A stretch of 64,000 nucleotides of DNA from Smallanthus sonchifolius (Eukaryota > Streptophyta > Magnoliopsida > Asterales > Asteraceae), in assembly GCA_023525975.1 (NCBI GenBank), contig CM042046.1:39587501-39651500 (forward strand), written 5' to 3'. Positions 12,797-20,445 of the stretch are shown here, piece after piece (within the stretch, counting starts at the first letter, position 1; the number at the start of each line of letters is the position of its first letter). The position numbers were made by a program, and so were the translations under genes. The notes beneath the pieces are model-generated. The model was not told the DNA's origin. It did not search any database and saw only the letters and a program-made list of their open reading frames with translations.

Positions 12797-13096
12797 TTTA
12801 TTATGAAAAGTACAACTTTCATATTAAAGTAGTCTTTAGTAAAGTATTCGGGGTTTTGAGTCAACTTGTGACAAGATTTTGGTTAGTTAAATGAACTCAA
12901 TAAACTATGGGACTTTCACTATACACAAATATGTGTCTTAGCTTTATAAAAATGCATGGATTACAATATATAGAGGAGTTTAAGGGATGCAAAAACAATA
13001 CAATACACAATAAGATCAACAGTTTTGGTTTTCTGGATATGTCTAAGGAATCTTGCTGGTTGGAGGTGAAAATGTTAATTTCATAACAGGGGATTA
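11658..13096 (-). repeat. Reversed gypsy-type LTR piece
   Basis: The left border TATCACACCCCGCC-GGCAGAAACG is the mirror image of the LTR 3' ends seen elsewhere in the window (GGGGTGTGACA). The segment 12170-12320 resembles reversed sequence of the LTR at 59790 (CCAATCAA, TAGATCT, CTAACAGTCA patterns). The other border is not certain and may have been obscured by the Harbinger insertion at 13097. No coding sequence is seen. Confidence 0.55.
12745..12793. repeat. (TA)n microsatellite
   Basis: About 24 uninterrupted TA dinucleotides, inside the reversed LTR piece. Confidence 0.97.
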
Positions 13097-13357
13097 GGGG
13101 GTGGGAGTGGTACCCTCCCAACCAAAGTACCCTCCTAAATTACACCAATCACAAGATGCCACCTCAATTAGCCAAAGTACCCTCCCAAAGTAGCCTCTTA
13201 GGTGGGAGTGGTACCCTCCAAGTACCCTCCAACCCTCTTATTTAAAAAAAATTAAAACAAATAAAATTAATAAACTAAAACTTTAATTAATAAATAAAAA
13301 TACATAATAAATTAAAAGACAATAAATAAAAATACATAACAACAAATAAAAATTCAT

Positions 13358-14635
13358 CTACTCTTCGTCTTCGTCCAAATCCGGGGTGTTTCTCGCGATA
13401 TGTTCCACGAGATCAAATCGAAGACTAATATGTGTAGATACATCGTGCAACTCCGAAAGGACGTAATCGTCAATAGCTGGTTCGACTGGAGGATCCCGTA
13501 TGTAGACAGGTGATATTGCGTTCGCGTCATCCTTTAAGATCATATTGTGCAATATCATGCACGTATATACCTCGTTCCTAATCTTCGGCAATTTTAAATG
13601 CCGGTTTGGTCAACGAAGTATACCCCATTTACCTTTTAACACACCGAAAGCTCTCTCGACATCTTTTCTTGTCGACTCTTGCACCTTTTTGAATGCCTTT
13701 TATTTAGGGATTGTTGGATATGGAAACGATTTAACAAACGTAGACCAAGTAGGGTATATCCCATCCGTAAGATAGTATCCACGTTTGTATAGTCGTCCAT
13801 TAACTACAAATGGACACTTAGGTGCGGTTCTAAGCTCCTCGTTGGTAAAAAGTGGCGATTGTTGGAGAACATTTATGTCGTTGTTAGAGCCCGGTGAACC
13901 ACAAAACGCATGCCAAAACCATAAATCATTTGAAGCCACCGCTTCTAACATGATCGTCGGGTATTGGTGATCGCCTCTCATATATTGTCCGCGCAAAGTT
14001 TTTGGACAATTTCGCTAAACAAAATGTGTACAATCTATGCTATCGACCATACCCGGAATACCATGTTTTACTTCGTGCGCGTTGTACAAAAGTGTAATGT
14101 CGTAGCTTGTTGGTCTGCATAAGAACTCTTTGCCGTATATTTGAATTATGGCATTACAAAAATACTCTAGACATTCACTTGAGGTTCTCCTATCCATACT
14201 TAAATAGTCGTCGAATTCGTCGGGAGGATTACCGGTTCCGAGTTGTTTAATCGCCGATGTGTATTTTTGTAGCGCCGTGAAACTCTTCTTCTTTCTAGCG
14301 TCTTCACCCTCTTGAAAATATTCAAACCTAGCCTCTACGTCGCCAACTATTTTTAAAAATAACCTCTTCGACATCCGAAATCTATCTCGAAACGTCGCTT
14401 CCCCGTGTGTTGGGTTTTCGTCGAAATAATCTTTTTTTAGAAGCTTTAGAGCATGTTCACGATCACGGTGTACATACGTCCTTGATGATGTAGCCGTGTC
14501 TTCCTCTTCGGCTTGGGCGACCATATCACATACTAATTGCATACTATCACCGCCGAACACGAAGTCGAGCGATTCGTCCGATGATTCGGGTAGGTAGTAT
14601 AACGTACGATTCATATTTTGGTTGAGTGGATACAA
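13358..14635 (-). pseudogene. Harbinger transposase (DDE_Tnp_4 type) with three in-frame stops
   Basis: Reading from 14635 to 13358 gives one frame of 426 codons interrupted only by stops at 14015-14017, 13700-13702 and 13610-13612, with no frameshift. The family's catalytic regions are all recognisable. The first Asp is in GMVDSIDCTHF (just before the first stop). The second is in GSPGSNNDINVL. The Glu is in a DVERAFGVLK segment between the second and third stops. The C-terminal part has the characteristic IRNEVYTCMILHNMI. Plant Harbinger transposases are about 400-450 residues, so the length is complete. The enzyme would cut and paste the element together with ORF1, but the stops make this copy dead. 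Confidence 0.88.
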
Positions 14636-14945
14636 AAGAAATGGTTTATATTTAGAAAGAATGTATTTTTTTGTGAAGTGAATAAAATGATTGGGTATGT
14701 ATATTTATAGGGGTAAAAAAATGAATAATTTTTTTTAAACGGCTATATTCAAACAAAATCAATGGGTAAAAATGGGATTTCTAGTGGGTATATATACCCG
14801 CTGAGTGAAGCCGCTGGCAACTACCCTCCGAAGCCGCTAAGGATGCGGCGGTGTTACACCCAACCCGCCAACTACCCGCTTGCTACCCGCCTTCCACTCG
14901 TACCCCCTTATATAGGTTTTAAAGCTAACACAAAATACTAGTTTT

Positions 14946-15616
14946 TTAGGATAAATATACCGCTTGAATCCAACAACCGTTGAACCAACTCATTTGCGTA
15001 TTTAAAGTCGTCCGTTTTGAATTTAGTTGGTGAATAGTTTGGTTGCTTCCACCAACTTGTCGGTTGTAATGCTTAAGGATACGCTTCCAAAATCCGGTTC
15101 TCATTTGTTGATTTCCGACTACCGGGTCTTCGGAAATACAAATCCAAGCCTTACACAAAGCGAGATTTTGTTTATCGGTCCATTGTTGACGTGCCGTGCG
15201 TCCGTGAAATTTTCCTTTATTTCCGGGTTCGTCATCTTCTTCCTCACCAACCTCTACGTCATTTTCCTTTATTTCCAAGTCGTCGTATTCTTCTTCTTCT
15301 TCACCAACCACTACTTCATCTTCGTCGTCATTAAAGATCGAGAGTGGTCGATCTTAATCGTTACGGTTTGGGTGACGGAATGGTAGGTTTTGGTAGCGGG
15401 GTCAAAAGTAAATTGATCTTGTAATGGATTGGTGTATTGACCGGGTGCAATTTGGATAGGCATTACGGGCATTGGTGTGGGAATTTGAGCATACGGATAA
15501 TATGGGTACGGTGCTAGTTGTTGTATTGGTTGAGTAGGTTGTTGTGTTGACAGGTTTTGGATAGAACCGGCCTTCGATTTTTTTCGAGTACCAGCTTTTG
15601 CTTTTTTGGATTCCAT
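14946..15616 (-). pseudogene. Harbinger ORF1, Myb/SANT-like DNA-binding partner, frameshifted
   Basis: The frame from 15616 gives a Lys-rich start (MESKKAKAGTRKKSKAG) and a Pro/Tyr/Gln-rich low-complexity stretch. It then leaves frame near 15311. The adjoining frame continues with an acidic run (about 15311-15230) and a SANT/Myb-like module with the tryptophans and spacing of the family: RQQWTDKQNLALCKAW, then GFWKRILKHYNRQ. In PIF/Harbinger elements this protein binds the element ends and brings the transposase to the nucleus. It lies upstream of the transposase in the same orientation. Confidence 0.75.
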
Positions 15617-16077
15617 GATTTTTAAGAAGGAATATGGTAGAAAGAAATACTTTTGGGTGTGAAAATTATCGTATAATTGTATTGTATATATAGGAAAAAA
15701 AAGGTTTTTTGTGTTTTAAATGCACCTAACGGCTATAAATCCGTTTGACCAATGGCTAGAAACATTTTTGGACTCGGGTAAAAGTACCCGCAAATTGCTA
15801 CCCGTGGGGCTACCCGCAGTGACGGCGGCGGTGTACCCGAGTAAATCCGCATACCCGCGTCCCTTACCCGTGTGTGCCCCTCTCACCCTGATATTTTAAC
15901 ATCCCAAAACTCCTTAATATAGGTTAGGACACCTGTCGGCTAAAGAACGCGACGCTAGAACGCAACCGGACGCGAAAATAGAAAGACTATTCGCCCGAAA
16001 ATAGCCCAAAACTTCGCATAAGCATATCTCGGGCTAGAAAATGAGTTACGGGAGCCATAATATATGAAAATGAGGTA

Positions 16078-16382
16078 TGTCGGACCGATATCCTAAACAT
16101 AACGGTCCGACATGTGTTACTGAAGCAATTCGGGAGACTTTGACACGTGTTTTGATGACTCAGCACCCACGTCGGACCGATATGGTTTACACGTCGGTCC
16201 GACATCTGGACGTCGGACCGATATCATTTACACGTCGGTTCGATATGGAGACATCGGACCGATATGGATTACATGTTGGTCCGATATGTGCTGCAGAAGC
16301 AAAAAAAAAGTGGTTTTGACGCGTGTCACCGACTTCAGCCGAAGTTGGACCGACTTGGCATGAGATTTCGGTCCGACTTGAG
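16078..16382. repeat. Array of ATATCGGTCCGA / TCGGACCGATAT boxes
   Basis: The box TCGGACCGATAT and its reverse complement occur about eight to ten times, alternating in orientation and separated by short spacers such as GGTTTACACG. It sits directly upstream of the TATA box at 16396, where an LTR enhancer would be expected. The boxes differ in sequence from those of the neighbouring elements. Confidence 0.85.
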
Positions 16383-16395
16383 TCCCAAATCAACC

Positions 16396-16404
16396 TATAA
16401 ATAG
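16396..16404 (+). promoter_or_regulatory. TATA box of the underlying LTR
   Basis: CCTATAAATAGATTC lies 14 bases after the last palindromic box. CA-rich sequence resembling a start region follows. Confidence 0.6.
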
Positions 16405-17523
16405 ATTCTTGAGGTCATTGAAGTGAGAAAACAACACACCCAAACACCACACATGTCACACCCCAACCGACAGCGGAAACGTCGGGGCGGGACATGTAGA
16501 CTGTTCATGAGCACATGGTTAACTAGATTGTCATATGTTTAAACATAACATTTCATTTCAATGAAATTCAACAAGTACATGAAAAATGAGAAAATACATA
16601 GCAAATTTCTTTTTAATATCTAGGTCCACATCCTAAGTGTAGCAGCTTGTTCAACTCAAACATTTGTACCTGAAACATGATGATAACGAGGTCAACTAAA
16701 AAGTTGGTGAGCATACATAGGTTTTGACTCTAAATGGTATCAAAGTGTTGTGTGTAAACAAATCCATACAAGTCATGATCAACAAGTCAATTATGGAAAG
16801 TTACTATTGTGTTACCAAGTAGTACAATCAAACCTTTGTAACTAGCATGCATACAAAGTGTGTTGTCGGTAACAATCACCCTAACTGGGTGGGTTTGTCA
16901 GACTCAATAGATCTATCATTGTTAACCGTCGGCTTGTATAGTTAATGATTGCACATGTAATTGCACACAAAGTAGTTAACACACCTAGTACTCAAACATA
17001 AAGCTCAAATTACACACATGAATGTAAAGTGGATTTGTATTGTGTAGTTTCTGCAAATCATTGTATGTAATGTTCATGTTTCACCCAAAAAATGTAAAAC
17101 AGTGTAAAAGGGGATATGTAAAACTCACTTGTATCAAAAGTAGTAGCTAGCACGAGCAATATGAAGCACAAGTGATTCTTAAATCACAAGTTAACCTAGA
17201 GTGAAATGCATGAATTTGAATTAGAAACATGTTCTAAGGCGAGGTCTAGGGTTCAATTGGGTTTTGAGTGTAGGGACTTGTACGACGAATTCGTGTAAAA
17301 GGATTGTGTAGGTGTTTGTGCTTTGTATTTGGACTGGTGTTTTGTAAACGAGAAATGAAAAGTTGAAGTATAAGATTTTAAAATAAATGATTTAGGGTTT
17401 TGGGTTTGAATAACTAAATAAATCAAATAATTGTTATTTATTTATTTAGTAAGAAAAATAGTGTGTGAAAGATATTAAATATAATTTAAATAAATAGTTT
17501 TACCTTATTTATTTATTTATAAA

Positions 17524-17910
17524 TGTAAGGATCAAACCTAATAGGCTAACGCATCAATAGATTACCGGGATGTACAGAAGACGAGTTTTGTGAAGTATGC
17601 GGCTGCATACTTCAGGCCCAGCCACATACTTCAAGTATGCGGCTCCCCAACCACATACTTGGTGTATGCGGGCCAGGCCCAGCCGATTACTTTAAATAGA
17701 TGTTTTGATTATTGTAATCGGTTAGACGAGTTGTTGAACGATTGTATTGTGTATTTTAGTATTCATATCAATATACGAATCGTTTGATTGTTGAATTGTG
17801 TCTCGTCCTCTTAGATTATACCTACAAGTCACGTGTCGAGTCTGTTTCCGCCAGATTCAACACGCTGTTGAAATCGTTGATTGAATATCCTCAAGAATCC
17901 GGACCTTACA
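17524..17910 (+). repeat. 5' LTR of the outer copia element
   Basis: 387 bp, from TGTAAGGATCAAACC to GGACCTTACA. It carries palindromic boxes at 17592-17671 and a TATA-like CTTTAAATAGATG at about 17690-17702. Confidence 0.93.
17592..17671. promoter_or_regulatory. Palindromic AAGTATGCGG boxes in the 5' LTR promoter
   Basis: GAAGTATGCGG faces CTGCATACTTC. Further copies in both orientations follow (CCACATACTTCAAGTATGCGG, CCACATACTTGGTGTATGCGG). They end 20 bases before the TATA-like sequence. Several C-to-T or G-to-A changes relative to the 3' LTR copy have weakened the symmetry. Confidence 0.8.
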
Positions 17911-17912
17911 AT

Positions 17913-17924
17913 TGGTATCAGAGC
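17913..17924 (+). other. Primer binding site, outer copia
   Basis: TGGTATCAGAGC, complementary to the 3' end of initiator tRNA-Met, two bases after the LTR. Confidence 0.9.
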
Positions 17925-18149
17925 CTTAGCGCTCATATGTGAAGCTTGCAACGGATTTCTTTGACTCGTAAGGTATCATAGTTATTGTTCTTAGCATTTG
18001 TTAAACTGACTTGTGCTTTTTGGAGAATTTCTAGACAGTTACAGGACTTGGAATTGTGTTTCCGTCACTAGTATTGAAGTTTGCGGCCTAATCGGTGGAT
18101 ATTTGGCCAGAAAATCGAGGTAATTTGCTGTTAATTTTAAAAAAAATCT

Positions 18150-18510
18150 GCAAGTTTGCGGTTCTGGAAGTTTGCGGATTTCTGAGGTTTGCGGCTGTAG
18201 AGTTTGCGGTCATCATCTTTGCGGTTAGAAAGTTTGGGGTTTCCTTGTTTGTTAAATCTTTCCATTATTTCAAGTTTACGGTTGAAACCAACTTTGCGGC
18301 TAGTTTCCAAGTTTGCGGTTGTTACTTCAAGTTTGCGGTTATACTTCAAGTTTGCGGTTTCTACTTCAAGTTTGCGGTTTCTACTTCAAGTTTAAGGTTA
18401 TATTTCAAGTTTGCAGTTTCTACTTCAAGTTTGCGGGTACACTCCAAGTTTACGGTTACTGTTGAAGTTTGCGGCTGTGAATCCAAGTTTGCGGTATTTT
18501 CTATTAAAGT
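18150..18510 (+). repeat. Direct-repeat array of AAGTTTGCGG boxes in the gag leader
   Basis: Roughly 17 copies of (C)AAGTTTGCGG, many spaced as TTACTTCAAGTTTGCGG, lie between the primer site and the gag ATG at 18522. The unit differs by one base from the LTR box AAGTATGCGG. A donor-like CGTAAG|GTATCA lies near 17970 and an acceptor-like TCTATTAAAG near 18509, so the array may be part of a leader intron. Confidence 0.85.
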
Positions 18511-18521
18511 ATTATTAAGTC

Positions 18522-19836
18522 ATGACTGATACTAACTCAATGGATAATGAGATTGGTACTTTAAGTAGACCTCCACGTCTAACAAATGCAAATGACTTTG
18601 ATAACCGGAAGTATCGTTATGAGAACTTCGCCAAGTATAAGGATCTGTCTATTGAAAACGGTCCTCAGATTCCTATGGTCAGAAATGAGAAGAATGAATT
18701 TATTCCCAAGGATCCTGATCTATATGTGGCTAAAGGAATTCTTCAAATTGAAAAGGATGAAAAAGCTTATGCTGGATTAACTATGGCTTTGTCTACTGAA
18801 ATTGCTCTAGGGTTTAAGAAATTCAAAACTACAAAATCTCTTTGGGATGCCTTAGTTGAGAGATTTGAGGGAAATGCATATATGAGAGAGAGTAGAAAGG
18901 ACATGTTGAGACAAAAATTCAACATGTTCAAGTATGTGAAAGGTGAAACTCTAGAGGCATAGATAAACATGTATACTCATCTGATGACTGAGATGAATAG
19001 TGCTGGAATTGAGATGACCTATGGAGAAATAAACAAGAAATTGCTTAACTCGTTGCCATTGAACTGGAGCTTCAACATCACTACTATTAAGAGAACCAAG
19101 GACATGTATACTACTCCTCCGAGTGAGCTTATATCCATCCTAAGGTCATATGAGATGGACGATCAACAAAGAATGATGATGTTTTCATCAGAGACAGATC
19201 ACTTAATGTTTCAAGGGAATGCTTTGCTCTCCAGTATGTCCTCTGCATACACACCAAACTTGTCTACTGTCTCAAATCAGACAACTTTTGCTACATTTGT
19301 CCAACAAAGTAAATCACTAAGCTCAAATGATGCCAAGATTGTTGAAATGCCTGTTGCTTTGTTCAGTGTTTTCATGAGCAGTTACAACTGTCTGCTAGCT
19401 GGAAAACTTGCTCCGGGTAATCTGATTCAAGATGATGCTGATCAGATACATCCTAATGATTTGGAGGAGATGGATATCAAGTGGCACATGGCAATGGATG
19501 TGCATCGTGCTAAGAGGTTTATCAAGAGAACTGTCAGAAATTCATTTGAAGGGATGGAGTCTGGTTCAAAACAGATAGGTTTTGACAAATCCAATCTGAG
19601 ATGCTTCAATTGCAGCAAACCTGGTCACTTCGCTAGGGAATGCCTAGAGCCTAAAGTGGAGAAGGGAAGCTCGTCAAGCATTTCTAATAAGAAAGAAAAG
19701 GGAAAAGTTGTAGACGGAAACAACAAAGCATTGGTGAGTCAGCAGACCGCAGGATATGATTGGGGAGATCAGATTCATGAGCTGTCGATGAAGGTGTCAA
19801 ATCATGCTCTAATGGCAAAGATTGAAGACTCTGAGG
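18522..19836 (+). pseudogene. Outer copia gag, N-terminal part
   Basis: Gag forms the particle and packages element RNA. The frame runs from the ATG at 18522 and is cut by a TAG at 18960-18962, then continues in the same frame. The UBN2-like capsid region is recognisable (SLWDALVERFEGN, then LLNSLPLNW). A CCHC knuckle, CFNCSKPGHFAREC, lies near 19600-19640 and is intact. The frame is then broken at 19837-19841 by the nested copia element and resumes at 32690. Confidence 0.85.
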
Positions 19837-19841
19837 TACAT

Positions 19842-20404
19842 TGTAGGTCCAGATTTCAATCGGAAATCACGAAAGTGATCGATTACCCACACATGCAGGC
19901 GGAATCTGTATGTATGGTGTTGTAACAGAGGATTAGAGACAGACTTGGTGAAGAAGACAGCCAAACACACTAAGAATCAATGCAAATAATATGTGAAAGT
20001 GTAAGAACAAGCATTAAACGAATGCAAATTGTATTGATTCAAGAACAACTCTGAAAGAGAGAATTCAGGGTTACAGCCGCAACTCACCCTAGAAATTCTC
20101 TAACTAGGCTATTTATAGTAGTTTCACAAGTATCGAAACTATGTTCCTCGAAACTACTAGTTTCGAGTGAACATTTACAAGTGGAAAAAGTGCCTGTCGA
20201 AACTACTATCGATCGAAACTACTAGTTTCGAGTGAACAAATCTCACTCGAAACTATAGTTTCGATGGCCCAGACTTGGTAAAACAAACAGTAAATTACAG
20301 AAAAACTAAAATTACAATAATGAAATGACAGAAAGTAAACTAGTCTAAAATTGTTTAAACATACAATAAATGACAACAGCTTATACAAAATATATGACTC
20401 TACA
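19842..20404 (-). repeat. 3' LTR of the nested copia element
   Basis: 563 bp. In minus sense it runs from TGTAGAGTCATATA to GACCTACA. Minus-strand TATA box CTATAAATAG at 20118-20109. Palindromic TCGAAAC boxes lie just upstream of it. Confidence 0.95.
20132..20265. promoter_or_regulatory. TCGAAACTA palindrome cluster in the nested copia LTR (left copy)
   Basis: Three inverted pairs of TCGAAACTA and TAGTTTCGA (such as CTCGAAACTACTAGTTTCGA) plus unpaired half-boxes. In minus sense they lie immediately upstream of the TATA box at 20118-20109. The same cluster is at 32412-32545 in the other LTR. Confidence 0.9.
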
Positions 20405-20420
20405 ATCTCCCCCTAAGCTG
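20405..20420 (-). other. Polypurine tract next to the 3' LTR, nested copia
   Basis: In minus sense CAGCTTAGGGGGAGAT directly precedes the LTR. This is the site where plus-strand DNA synthesis would be primed. Confidence 0.85.
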
Positions 20421-20445
20421 TTGCATTACTGTCTTCAGCTCTTCT

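Larger units (their letters stand above)
13097..15888 (-). mobile_element. PIF/Harbinger DNA transposon, decayed
   Basis: The element holds a Harbinger-type transposase pseudogene and an upstream Myb/SANT-like ORF1 pseudogene, both on the minus strand. This is the usual two-gene layout. The left end reads GGGGGTGGGAGTGGTACCC and the right end, on the other strand, GGGTGAGAGGGGCACAC, a diverged inverted repeat. The flanking triplets TTA (13094-13096) and TGA (15889-15891) could be a 3-bp target duplication with one change. Subterminal repeats of GGGAGTGGTACCCTCC and AAGTACCCTCC lie at 13104-13236. TACCCG and GCTACCCG repeats lie at 14800-14900 and 15780-15870. The exact ends are uncertain by a few bases. 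Confidence 0.8.
15889..16453 (+). repeat. Promoter half of the underlying LTR (U3 region)
   Basis: The segment holds an array of palindromic boxes (16078-16382), then a TATA box (16396-16404) and CA-rich sequence typical of a transcription start. It then breaks off at the solo LTR insertion (TSD ACACA at 16449-16453). The continuation is at 49062. The left border near TGATATTTTAACATCCC is masked by the Harbinger insertion. The plus orientation is inferred from the TATA box and its downstream sequence. Confidence 0.55.

Noticed and set aside
16077..16319. Open frame across the TCGGACCGATAT array
   Set aside because: It is produced by the repeat unit itself; both strands are open over the same palindromic boxes and nothing suggests a protein.
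18095..18529. Open frame across the AAGTTTGCGG array (Phe/Ala/Val-rich)
   Set aside because: The repetitive translation simply mirrors the DNA repeat upstream of gag; no start context or homology supports a gene.
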